The translations under genes were made by a program, and so were the position numbers. Below, piece by piece: positions 1-6,256 of a DNA stretch of 7,770 nt. Numbering within the stretch: position 1 is the first letter of the stretch; each line of letters opens with the position of its first letter. This DNA is from Chlamydiia bacterium (GTDB lineage: Bacteria > Chlamydiota > Chlamydiia > Chlamydiales > FEN-1388): assembly GCA_003170575.1 (NCBI GenBank), contig PMZB01000291.1, positions 1 through 7,770 of the forward strand, written 5' to 3'. Below the pieces are notes generated by a model. It made no database searches, had not been told where the DNA came from, and saw only the letters and a list, made by a program, of their open reading frames with translations.

Positions 1-156
1 ACATAGTTAACAAAGTTTTTACCGATAAAGGTTTGGATTTTTTTGCAGGTTGCGCAAACGAAAAACATGACATACTTGCAAAGTAGGCTTGTTTTTCGTT
101 GGCGCAACATGCGAATAAAGACAAATCTTTAGTGGTAAAAACTTTGTTAACTATGT
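1..156. mobile_element. MITE-like long palindrome (non-autonomous element)
   Basis: The two halves are imperfect reverse complements. The outer 23 bases (1-23 against 134-156) pair perfectly, and about 84% of bases match from the ends to a small loop near 78-80 (hand count). The arms share inner blocks such as TTGCGC and AACGAAAAAC. There is no credible reading frame. Terminal inverted repeats filling the whole element, a size near 156 bp and a position inside a transposase gene fit a miniature inverted-repeat transposable element. The right end reads CTATG-TA; if the unseen base before position 1 is T, the element would be flanked by TA on both sides, as for IS630/Tc1-type insertions. The repeat could extend left beyond the window, so the left boundary is provisional. 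Confidence 0.72.
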
Positions 157-157
157 A

Positions 158-520
158 CTAGGTTACCGCAGCCAATATATGATTGAGGAGGTGTTCAAGG
201 AGTCAAAGGATAGAAAGTTCGGAACTTGGTGGCCTCAGTTCCATTGGACAGATACAAAAATCCATGTGCATGCTCTTTACTGCACAATAGCGCTTTTGTT
301 AAGGACAATCATGAATCGGAGAGTCAGGAACGCCGGAGTGAAGATCTCAATGAAGCGTATGCTTTCTGAGCTTGAGGGCATAAGAGAGATTGTAAATGTA
401 TATCAAGGAAATGAAAAAAAGAAAAAACACACTGAAAGGGTATTGTCGAAACTGTCAGAAACACAAGGGGCCTTAGTAGCTATTCTGGGGCTATCTCTCA
501 AAGAGCATTTTAGCAGTTAG
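158..520 (+). pseudogene. IS1634/IS4-type transposase, C-terminal remnant
   Basis: This is the last ~120 residues of a DDE transposase. The frame is open upstream of the ATG at 179 and reads LGYRSQYMIEEVF, so that ATG is internal and not a true start. The segment matches the IS4-superfamily YREK signature in spacing: Y (164-166), Q in place of the usual R (173-175), the presumed catalytic E (185-187) and K (206-208). It is followed by the block FHWTDTKIHVHALYC and a Leu-rich helix, typical of the C-terminal end of IS1634-type transposases. Both catalytic aspartates would lie upstream and are absent. Homology breaks exactly where the palindromic element begins, so that element probably inserted into the gene; the 5' part may lie left of the window. 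It cannot be active as it stands. Family assignment is from recognised motifs and not from a search. Confidence 0.85.
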
Positions 521-685
521 GGTAACATTTCGTTTTGCGTAAGTGCCTTATAATCAGTGAGATAAGGGTACGTTTTCAGATAACTTGTAAACTCGGGCTA
601 GGGATTGAAAAGAAGGGCCAACGGATTATGAGGAAGGGAGAAAACGCCTTCACCCAACACTATCCAGCTGTTATGGACATGATTA
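521..685. other. Likely IS right-end remnant, no convincing gene
   Basis: This is the non-coding stretch after the transposase stop. It contains a short inverted repeat CCTTAT/ATAAGG near 548-570 and probably holds the right end of the broken insertion sequence, but I cannot define its terminal repeat. A 79-codon plus-strand reading frame (535-774) spans it. That frame runs straight through the terminator hairpin, has no Shine-Dalgarno sequence and resembles nothing I know, so I do not call it a gene. The last 60 bases before the hairpin read protein-like (ENAFTQHYPAVMDMIRQ) and could be the tail of a lost gene that the terminator once served. Confidence 0.4.
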
Positions 686-716
686 GGCAGTTGGCCTTCG
701 GCCAACTGCCGTTTTT
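686..716 (+). terminator. Rho-independent terminator
   Basis: A perfect 11-bp stem (GGCAGTTGGCC, 686-696, with GGCCAACTGCC, 700-710) closes a TTC loop and is followed by GTTTTT. The T-run on the plus strand only makes it a rightward terminator. It ends any transcription coming from the IS side and insulates the gene starting at 798. No intact gene lies immediately upstream, so its original partner was probably lost to rearrangement. Confidence 0.88.
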
Positions 717-797
717 AGGATTATTCTCTTCGATTGCCGTTTTCAAAAAAATGTCTGCCTTGTTATATGGATAGGAAGTTACCTGGGAGGAAAAACG

Positions 798-2531
798 ATG
801 GCAGATTTAACAGGAACCGCAGCAGGTGCATCGAGCGCCAACCTTACACCACCAACGGCTCTTCCTGAGGAGAAAAGAGAAGGCAGCATGGGGGAGCATG
901 CCGTCAAAATAGCTTCACCCTCATCCTCCGCTATAGAGGGGAGGGACAGTCCAAAATTTGTTGGCCCACCAGCTTCATCGTCATCTCAAGACCCTTCTAT
1001 CGAGGCTAAGGGCTTGAGGCAGCATATCGATAGGGATGTTTCCCTCGAACAGACCCAAGGGATGAGCTTTAGCTTCACCTTCTCAGTCAATAAAAAGTTT
1101 TATGACGTAACACTCAACGAGATCCTTTCTCCCGCACTTTTCCCAAACACGCTTTCTTTAGGTAAAAAGCATTATGCCATACATGCCAATGAAGCTGAGC
1201 TGTTACAGATTTTGGATACTTTAAATGTCTTCTTTCCCGGAGCTGTTACTTCCTCAGCCCCCCTGCCTGGCCGCGTCGCACGATCAGAAGTAGACCACGA
1301 AAAACTATCCCGAAACCTCAGCGAAGCTCCTTCTCCAACAAGTGCTGTTTCGGTCCCTAGTGAAGCAGTGGCAGAAAACGACTGGATGGCGGCAGATCGC
1401 TTATACCTGGCAGGTCTAAGAGAACGTTATGCAGATGCAAAAAAACAAAGAGGAGAACCTGTTGACGAAGTGATGTTGAGTTCTCTTTCCGAATTTCAAA
1501 TAGAGAAACAAATTCGAGAAGAAAAATTTGATCTCCCCCTGCGCCTAAGCGAACCTCCAAATTGTTTTACCTTTACACAAAAGTCTATCGAAGAACTTAC
1601 GGCATTTGTTCATCACCCTTTGTCAGGATTTTCTGGAGTCATCACCTTAAAGGACAAAAATGGTACATACACCGTGACTTCGGAAGGAATTGATCCTTCA
1701 ACGCCAACGCCTTTTTCTATTCACTCAGTCGGTAAGGTGTTCACTGGTGCGCTCGCTATGTGTTTACTGCACGACGGATCAATAAAGGAGGAGAACCTCA
1801 CACATCGGCCAGTCCCCTTGGATCCTTCGGTCCTAGCTCGTTTGCCAATATCGCTGCAGCGTTATCTCGAGAGCGAAAACGGACCAACTTTAGAGGAGTT
1901 GATGACTCACAAAGGAAGACTAGGGAACTTTTTGCCGAAGTATGCCGATACTATAATAAACGCTGTTCTTTCAGGTTCAGCGCCTCCGAGTATCAAGACC
2001 CCGGAAGACTTGCTTTCCTTTGCTGATGAAAGACTCTCCCCCAGAGGTGAGGAGAACTACAGCAACCTAGGATTGCTTCTCGTCGGCCTTTCTCTCCAAA
2101 GCTTGACGAAAAAACCCTTTAAAGAATTACTGCAAAAGTATGTTCTTAAAGAAGCCCATGTAGCATGTTTCTCTTCTGAAAAGCCCCCGAATGGAAGAGT
2201 AAATAAAGAAGATCCAATAGAGGAGCACATGTGTGGGAGTCCGGCCGGCGGGTACTGGACGACGGCCGAAGATCTCTCTCGGTTTGGGTCATGGCTTGCC
2301 TCTCTATGCAACGACCCTACATATTCTGAATATTTTAAGCGATTCGGCACAGAATTTTACCGCGATGGAGAAATTCAACACAGAGGAGGTTGCTTCAGTG
2401 GTTCTGCATATCTTTCCGCGTTTCCGGAACATGGAGTGGTTGTGTCAATTGTATCAGATGGTGGTCTCAACGCCGCTGAGGTCTACGCTACTATCAGGAT
2501 CTACATGCTACACCTGCCCGTACAAGGCTAA
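798..2531 (+). CDS. Serine beta-lactamase/PBP-fold hydrolase with N-terminal extension
   Basis: 577 aa, started at ATG 798 behind a strong GGGAGG site (785-790) with 7 nt spacing. Residues 1-90 are low-complexity and rich in Pro, Ser, Glu and Ala. Residues 90-150 look like a small folded region I do not recognise. Residues 195-240 are charged and helical. The catalytic domain (about 255-577) has the beta-lactamase family (class C/esterase-like) motifs in order: SVGK (S310 nucleophile, K313), an LMTHKGRL block near 368, YSN (421-423), an SPAGGYWTTAEDLSRFG block (481-497) and HRGG (528-531) in place of KTG. All three active-site elements are present, so the hydrolase is probably active on a peptide, ester or amide; the substrate is unknown. 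There is no Sec signal peptide or lipobox, unlike most resistance beta-lactamases, so a cytoplasmic or specially secreted protein is more likely than an antibiotic-resistance enzyme. Confidence 0.85.
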   Translation: MADLTGTAAGASSANLTPPTALPEEKREGSMGEHAVKIASPSSSAIEGRDSPKFVGPPASSSSQDPSIEAKGLRQHIDRDVSLEQTQGMSFSFTFSVNKKFYDVTLNEILSPALFPNTLSLGKKHYAIHANEAELLQILDTLNVFFPGAVTSSAPLPGRVARSEVDHEKLSRNLSEAPSPTSAVSVPSEAVAENDWMAADRLYLAGLRERYADAKKQRGEPVDEVMLSSLSEFQIEKQIREEKFDLPLRLSEPPNCFTFTQKSIEELTAFVHHPLSGFSGVITLKDKNGTYTVTSEGIDPSTPTPFSIHSVGKVFTGALAMCLLHDGSIKEENLTHRPVPLDPSVLARLPISLQRYLESENGPTLEELMTHKGRLGNFLPKYADTIINAVLSGSAPPSIKTPEDLLSFADERLSPRGEENYSNLGLLLVGLSLQSLTKKPFKELLQKYVLKEAHVACFSSEKPPNGRVNKEDPIEEHMCGSPAGGYWTTAEDLSRFGSWLASLCNDPTYSEYFKRFGTEFYRDGEIQHRGGCFSGSAYLSAFPEHGVVVSIVSDGGLNAAEVYATIRIYMLHLPVQG

Positions 2532-2587
2532 TGAATAATTGAAGGACTGTTCGCAACATTGGATATATATCTAGCTAGCTGTCCCAC

Positions 2588-2604
2588 CTTCCCCGGCGGG
2601 GGAG
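2588..2604. other. GC-rich hairpin downstream of the hydrolase gene
   Basis: A 7-bp stem (CTTCCCC with GGGGGAG, one G-T pair) closes a GGC loop, 57 bases after the hydrolase stop. It lacks a following T-run (TTGAGGCTG), so it is at best a weak or factor-assisted terminator or an mRNA 3'-end structure. Confidence 0.35.
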
Positions 2605-2723
2605 TTGAGGCTGTTGTGTTTTCAGGCATGATCTGTGTGCAGGATATTATTGAGCATAAAAAGAACGCAACACAATAGTTCTAGTATTGCGACACTTAGT
2701 TTTGATATATTACTACCTGGAAG

Positions 2724-2750
2724 CTGTTCCCTCCACCCAGGGAGGAGCAG
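2724..2750 (+). promoter_or_regulatory. 5'-leader hairpin before the 2784 gene
   Basis: CTGTT-C-CCTCC pairs with GGAGG-AGCAG, giving about 10 bp with one bulged C and an ACCCAG loop. It ends 33 bases before the ATG at 2784. No T-run follows, so it is more likely a leader structure than a terminator. The stem contains GGAGG, a Shine-Dalgarno-like sequence, but the real ribosome site (AGGAGA, 2774-2779) is outside it. I find no confident -35/-10 pair nearby. Confidence 0.3.
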
Positions 2751-2783
2751 GGTTAAAATTACAATATCATTATAGGAGAATCT

Positions 2784-3608
2784 ATGGGAGACCCGGCTTT
2801 AGGAGTTCAGCCTTTGGCTGAGTCCTTTCTATCATCTGAGGATTTTTTCGTTGAAACAATTGTTGCAGCTTGGGGCCAAAACTGTCTCAACCTTGCCCCA
2901 TGGAAACGTAAGGTTTGTCAGCAAGATCTGAGAATTGAGGCTCATCAAGTTTTTCAAGATTTAGCTCTTTTTAAAGGAAAAGATTTACAACAGGCTGCTC
3001 AAAATTTTGCAATGTGTCTTAATCAGACAGTTCATCTCTCTTCTCAAGACAAGGCAGATACAGAAAAGAAAATGGCGGATCTTGATAAAGAGATTGAAGC
3101 TGTCCACCTTCCCCCTGTACAACACCATCAGTTTAAGGGTACGTCTTTAGGGTCCTATGCAACTGTTCTGACTGGTCTTGTTGCAGGAGGCACAGCCGGT
3201 TTTGCAACGTCCGGAATAATTGGGGTTCTAGAAAAAGACGCAGTCATGCAGGTGAAATATGCTGCGCTCGAAAACGCAGTAAACGCCCGAATGGGAACGT
3301 TGCAAGCGACATGGGACCGCATACAGCAAGATGCAAGGTTAAGCGGTAGGGTAGAAAGGCTGTTAAAAAGAAATCTAAAATTCCCCGATGACCTTTTAAG
3401 ACGGCTAGCACAAAGCAGGGTAGATATACAGATTGCTAAAGAAGCGGTACCTATTGCAGAGGCAGTAGCAGATATGGCTGTAGCCAGTGCTGTTGCAACA
3501 AAAATTCTCCCTGTAGTAAGAACCACAGCATTTACTACTGCAGGCGCAGCTCTTGGCGCAATTGCTAATGTAGTGTTACTTTTGCTCGCCACTGATGATG
3601 CAGAATAA
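2784..3608 (+). CDS. Orphan protein with hydrophobic helices, possible Inc-like effector
   Basis: 274 aa; start at ATG 2784 with AGGAGA at 2774-2779. I do not recognise the family. Residues 1-118 are soluble and helical, with Cys at 34, 45 and 78 and a charged stretch (85-106). Residues 122-149 form a Gly/Ala/Ser-rich hydrophobic segment long enough to span a membrane. Residues 152-218 are amphipathic with a basic cluster (RVERLLKRNLK, 189-199). Residues 219-245 are an Ala/Val-rich moderately hydrophobic helix, and 248-269 a strong hydrophobic helix ending NVVLLLLATDD. The tail is only five polar residues. Chlamydial inclusion-membrane proteins carry paired hydrophobic helices, usually close together; here they are about 100 residues apart, so the match is loose. 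The last two segments could form a hairpin. It is co-oriented with the hydrolase gene but 252 bp away, so it may have its own promoter. Confidence 0.75.
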   Translation: MGDPALGVQPLAESFLSSEDFFVETIVAAWGQNCLNLAPWKRKVCQQDLRIEAHQVFQDLALFKGKDLQQAAQNFAMCLNQTVHLSSQDKADTEKKMADLDKEIEAVHLPPVQHHQFKGTSLGSYATVLTGLVAGGTAGFATSGIIGVLEKDAVMQVKYAALENAVNARMGTLQATWDRIQQDARLSGRVERLLKRNLKFPDDLLRRLAQSRVDIQIAKEAVPIAEAVADMAVASAVATKILPVVRTTAFTTAGAALGAIANVVLLLLATDDAE

Positions 3609-3631
3609 GTTTAGGTTTAGATCAACAAATC

Positions 3632-3790
3632 TATACACATCTTAGTTCAAGAATTGGCTTTACCAATGCCAACGCCTGAGATTTGCAGGCTGCTCGCCCA
3701 GCCCATAGTGTACTATGGGCGATACAGCAGGCGAGCAAAGGTCAGGATGTTGGCGAAGGTAAAGGCGATTCTTGAATTAAGATGTGTATA
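3632..3790. mobile_element. Second MITE-like long palindrome with TA ends
   Basis: The region is a near-complete palindrome of about 159 bp. The outer arms (TATACACATCTTA at 3632-3644 and its reverse complement at 3778-3790) pair perfectly, pairing continues with scattered mismatches through TTCAAGAAT, CTTTACC, GCCAAC and CCTGA, and the centre is a perfect 9-bp stem (GCCCATAGT, 3701-3709, with ACTATGGGC, 3712-3720). The ends read TA-TACACATC and GATGTGTA-TA, consistent with TA target duplication. It starts 24 bp after the stop of the 2784 gene and could also act as a strong 3' mRNA hairpin. It contains no credible gene; a 66-codon frame across it is a by-product of the palindrome. Confidence 0.7.
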
Positions 3791-4084
3791 CATGAAACGG
3801 ATCTTCCGTCCGCTCGTCAGGGGTAAGCGAGGTTCATTTTCCTCGAGTCAATGAGTTTTGCGTTCAGAATTCACTTTTTTCTTGTGTCTACAATTCTTCA
3901 CAACCAAAATTATTAGGGGAGTGGACTGGAAAATAATAAGTTAGACGATGCGGACACAGGCATGGGCATTTGAGGCATGTAGGCAGATTCTTGAATAAGG
4001 AAAGGTATATCAACAACATAGAAAATCTTGACTTCCATGTATTTCCAGGTTAATTTCCATGTTAATCTTTAAGGGGGGGGGTAA
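3791..4084. other. Gene-poor spacer with repeat debris and a G9 tract
   Basis: I see no gene on either strand here. The stretch contains a partial copy of the palindrome arm (3981-3999), short direct repeats of TTCCATGT/TTCCAGG between 4034 and 4063, and a run of nine G at 4073-4081. Short open stretches flank the G-run, but TAA codons at 4070 and 4082 close the frames that would use it. Confidence 0.5.
3981..3999. repeat. Degenerate copy of the 3632-3790 palindrome arm
   Basis: AGGCAGATTCTTGAATAAG here matches AGGCGATTCTTGAATTAAG at 3763-3781, differing by two single-base indels. This suggests a decayed second copy, or debris from imprecise movement, of the neighbouring palindromic element. 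Similarity fades quickly on both sides. Confidence 0.4.
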
Positions 4085-4258
4085 ACAAATCGTTTGGCAG
4101 ATGCGCATATTATCTCCGAGATACGCCGTTTAAAAGAACATACCTCTTTTGATCAGCTCCCTGATTGCAGGTTTTCTCTTGATGATTTTGAGCTTGCCAA
4201 ACATGTGTACACTACGTCGGAGAGTGTCCCTGGTTCGTTAGATCTCTGTCATCAATAA
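4085..4258 (+). pseudogene. Decayed coding fragment, C-terminal tail of unknown gene
   Basis: An open plus-strand frame of 57 codons follows the TAA at 4082 and ends with TAA at 4256-4258. It contains no ATG, yet reads like real protein: blocks include ADAHIISEIRRLKEH, SFDQLPDCRFSLDDFELAKH and VYTTSES. An in-frame stop sits at once upstream at any length of the G-run, so it cannot be translated from a normal start. It overlaps the 3' end of the LRR gene convergently by 47 bp. The likely reading is the tail of a gene truncated by rearrangement. I do not recognise the family, and chance openness is possible. Confidence 0.33.
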
Positions 4259-5591
4259 CGAGGTCAGGCATCTCGAGAATCTCTTTTGGTAAAGAGGTTA
4301 ATCGATTACCCTTGAGATGCAGCCCAGACAATGACTTGATCTTCGAAAGCTCAGCAGGCACAGATCTTAATTGATTTTCCTCGACGCTAAGTAGTGCCAA
4401 GAATCTTAGGTTTCCAATCTCAGGAGGGATTTTAGTTAGTACGTTATTGCGAGCGTAAAGGCCGGATAATAGGAAGAGTTTCCCAATCTGAGGGGGAAGT
4501 GAGGTAAGGCGGTTTTGGAAAACGTAAAGTCTCTGTAAATTCCCAAGATTCCCAATCTGTGAGGGGAGTTGATCAATCTTATTCAAACCTAAGCTTAGTA
4601 CTTTCAAATTAATAAGCTTCTCAATGTCAGATGGGATTTGTGTTATCTCGTTGCCGTATAGCTCCAGCACGTGCAAATTTATGAGATTCCAAAGTGGAGA
4701 AGACAGTTGGGTGATATGGTTGTTCGCTAGGCTAACCTCTGTCAAATGAGTAAGCGGGCCAATCCATTCAGGGATTTTAGAGAGGTTCATGTTATTGAGG
4801 TTGAGCTTCGCCAACATAGAGAGATTTTTTATCTGCTTGGGGAGACGTATTCCTTCACATCCATCAAAGGTTAATTCTCTGAGGTTTCTAAAGTTGGTCA
4901 CCTCAAGGGGGAGACGAGTGAATCCGACTTGGTTATTATAGAGCATATTATCAGATAATCTTACTCTTAACTCTGTGAATCTATCCTTCAGTTGAACAAG
5001 CTTCTTAGCCACCCGTTCACCAGCTTCAATACACTCGTTTTTTGTACTAAGATTTAGGCTATGATAGAGGGACTGTTGGTCATAAATTCGTGCGACGCAA
5101 ACAAGGTTATGTGCACGACTTGCCCTCAGGACTAATTTACAAAACTCTGCATTGCCCAAAATTTTTGAACTCGCAATATTTCCGAACCTTCCCTGCACCC
5201 AATCAGGAAGGGCCAACCATTCACCCTCAAGCTCCTGTAACTTTTGATACGCATTCACCAACTCATGAGTAATTTGCGCTACAGCGGCGGCATCACCTCT
5301 TTCTTCTGCTTCTGCTCTTATTTTGAAGAGAGCTGCAGAAGGAAGGGTGTCTCCAGTGACTAATTGGAAGAGGTTATGAAACTCGGAGTCTGAAAGGAGT
5401 GGGACCAGAACAGGCTCGATTACAGTTTGATAGGGTGGAACTTGAGGGAGAACGTCAGTTATTAAGCCGGTTGTTGGCGGCTCGGAGGGATGCTCTACTT
5501 CCATGGGTTCTTCAGATGTTAAAGGATGTGGCTCAGGATATGCTACAATCGCTCGTTGAGATGGAAAGTGCAAGGATATTTCTGAAGACAT
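4212..5591 (-). CDS. Leucine-rich-repeat protein, candidate effector
   Basis: 459 aa; start ATG at 5589-5591 preceded on the minus strand by TTAGGAG with 6-7 nt spacing. Residues 1-60 are Pro/Glu/Ser-rich with no signal peptide. Residues 60-220 form a helical domain I cannot name (ALFKIRAEAEERGDAAAVAQ near 87; ECIEAGERVAKKLVQLKDRF near 186). Residues 227-433 are nine consecutive LRRs of exactly 23 residues without an indel, followed by a partial tenth (434-450). Each opens LPxxIxxL and continues LxxLxLxxNxLxx, the class with an LP/IP turn found in bacterial and plant intracellular LRR proteins. The fold is a solenoid for protein binding. No catalytic domain (such as a NEL-type ubiquitin ligase) is visible, so it is probably an adaptor or target-binding protein. 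It lies 88 bp downstream of the GNAT gene on the same strand, and the two may be co-transcribed. Confidence 0.9.
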   Translation of the reverse strand: MSSEISLHFPSQRAIVAYPEPHPLTSEEPMEVEHPSEPPTTGLITDVLPQVPPYQTVIEPVLVPLLSDSEFHNLFQLVTGDTLPSAALFKIRAEAEERGDAAAVAQITHELVNAYQKLQELEGEWLALPDWVQGRFGNIASSKILGNAEFCKLVLRASRAHNLVCVARIYDQQSLYHSLNLSTKNECIEAGERVAKKLVQLKDRFTELRVRLSDNMLYNNQVGFTRLPLEVTNFRNLRELTFDGCEGIRLPKQIKNLSMLAKLNLNNMNLSKIPEWIGPLTHLTEVSLANNHITQLSSPLWNLINLHVLELYGNEITQIPSDIEKLINLKVLSLGLNKIDQLPSQIGNLGNLQRLYVFQNRLTSLPPQIGKLFLLSGLYARNNVLTKIPPEIGNLRFLALLSVEENQLRSVPAELSKIKSLSGLHLKGNRLTSLPKEILEMPDLVIDDRDLTNQGHSPT

Positions 5592-5608
5592 AGATACTCC
5601 TAAGGGCC

Positions 5609-5620
5609 TTTTGCAAAACT
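5609..5620. repeat. 12-bp direct repeat, copy 1
   Basis: TTTTGCAAAACT occurs here and again, identical and in the same orientation, at 6257-6268, so the two copies bracket the GNAT gene. The preceding bases are also similar (AGGGCC here, AGAGGT there). The core TTTTGCAAAA is itself palindromic. Confidence 0.45.
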
Positions 5621-5680
5621 CGCAAAAAACCCATCCTTCGTCGGAATTTTTTTTCGAGTCATGATGAAATTGCGAGTGTT
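5615..5680. repeat. Inverted repeat between the GNAT and LRR genes
   Basis: AAAACTCGCAA (5615-5625) pairs with TTGCGAGTGTT (5670-5680) at 10 of 11 positions around 44 bases that include TCCTTCGTCGG and an 8-base T-run (5647-5654). It overlaps the GNAT stop codon and lies just upstream of the LRR ribosome site. It could be a mobile repeat remnant, a leader structure, or a weak terminator between the two genes. Confidence 0.35.
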
Positions 5681-6162
5681 TATTGGACGGAAAATTTATA
5701 AAATTTTGAGTCTACAGCCATGCGTGGAAAGGACTTTGGCAAATTTTCAGGAGAGATTTCAATGAACCCATTTTTTTTATAAAAAAACTGTGCTGGAACA
5801 AACAGAGCAGTTGTCCCTAAATAAATTGAGGTTATGCCTTCCTTTTTCGCATGTCCAAGAAGGGTATCTAGCAAAGCCTTTGACGGCCCTTTCCCTCGAT
5901 ACTCTTTGGCAACAAACATTTTCCTAAGCGCAGAATCACCATTGCCAATGTCCTTGAGAGCTATCGTTCCAATGACTTTTGTTTTATCAAGCGCAATCCA
6001 GAAATTCCCTCGACCTGTTTGATAGAAGTTAGGGATATCTTTTAAGTCAGGCTGTTGTTCTGGCGTAATATCCATAAGGTATTCGCCGCGTTGAATTCCA
6101 CAAATTAGTGAGATTACCTGATCTTGGTATGGTTGCTGAAATGATTGAATAACGATACTCAT
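5680..6162 (-). CDS. GNAT-family N-acetyltransferase
   Basis: 160 aa, transfers an acetyl group from acetyl-CoA to an unidentified amine substrate. Motif A is clear: the strand KMFVAKEYRGKGPSKALLDTLL contains the acetyl-CoA pyrophosphate-binding loop YRGKGPSKA (fits R/Q-x-x-G-x-G/A, residues 92-100). Motif B is LGTTALFVPAQFFYKKNGF (near 115-133) with the conserved FYKKNGF block. FWIALDKTKVIGTIAL (about 54-69) supplies the preceding strands. An ATG at 6166-6168 would add two residues, but AAGAAG then abuts it directly; the ATG at 6160-6162 has AAGAAG 6 nt upstream and is the better start. Length is usual for a single-domain GNAT. A promoter lies about 60 bases upstream, and the LRR gene follows on the same strand. 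Small-molecule acetylation is the commonest role of such proteins, but context gives no substrate. Confidence 0.9.
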   Translation of the reverse strand: MSIVIQSFQQPYQDQVISLICGIQRGEYLMDITPEQQPDLKDIPNFYQTGRGNFWIALDKTKVIGTIALKDIGNGDSALRKMFVAKEYRGKGPSKALLDTLLGHAKKEGITSIYLGTTALFVPAQFFYKKNGFIEISPENLPKSFPRMAVDSKFYKFSVQ

Positions 6163-6223
6163 ACACATCTTCTTTACTATAAAATGCTACCGTTCAGAAC
6201 CTTTTCCGAGCGGTTTTAAATGT

Positions 6224-6251
6224 TTTATACCATATATACATAATGTTTCAA
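6224..6251 (-). promoter_or_regulatory. Sigma-70-type promoter for the GNAT gene
   Basis: On the minus strand, -35 TTGAAA (6246-6251) and -10 TATAAA (6224-6229) are separated by 16 bp that are AT-rich with a TATATAT run. Transcription would begin near 6217, giving a leader of about 55 nt before the ATG at 6162. Each hexamer differs from consensus by one base. Confidence 0.6.
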
Positions 6252-6256
6252 GAGGT

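Noticed and set aside
535..774. 79-codon plus-strand frame
   Set aside because: It runs through the 686-716 terminator hairpin, lacks a ribosome site and shows no recognisable protein features.
1760..2538. Several 88-101 codon frames on both strands
   Set aside because: All overlap the hydrolase catalytic domain in other frames, and the hydrolase frame carries the conserved motifs.
2614..2675. Inverted repeat TTGTGTT/AACACAA
   Set aside because: Seven-base arms 48 bases apart are expected by chance in AT-rich DNA.
2576..3115. Near-identical phrase around AGCTGTCCACCTTCCCC at 2576 and at 3098
   Set aside because: A single 17-base match with one indel, one copy inside a coding sequence and with no extension; treated as coincidence.
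3155..3592. 145-codon minus-strand frame, Ala/Thr-rich
   Set aside because: It is antisense to the 2784-3608 gene, which has a good ribosome site and sensible domain structure; the composition is the mirror of its Ala/Val codons.
3654..3854. 66-codon plus-strand frame
   Set aside because: It lies mostly inside the palindromic element; its composition follows the repeat and no ribosome site is present.
4059..4144. Phase-variable frame across the G9 tract
   Set aside because: Every G-run length leads to a nearby stop (TAA at 4082 or soon after), so no substantial protein would be switched on.
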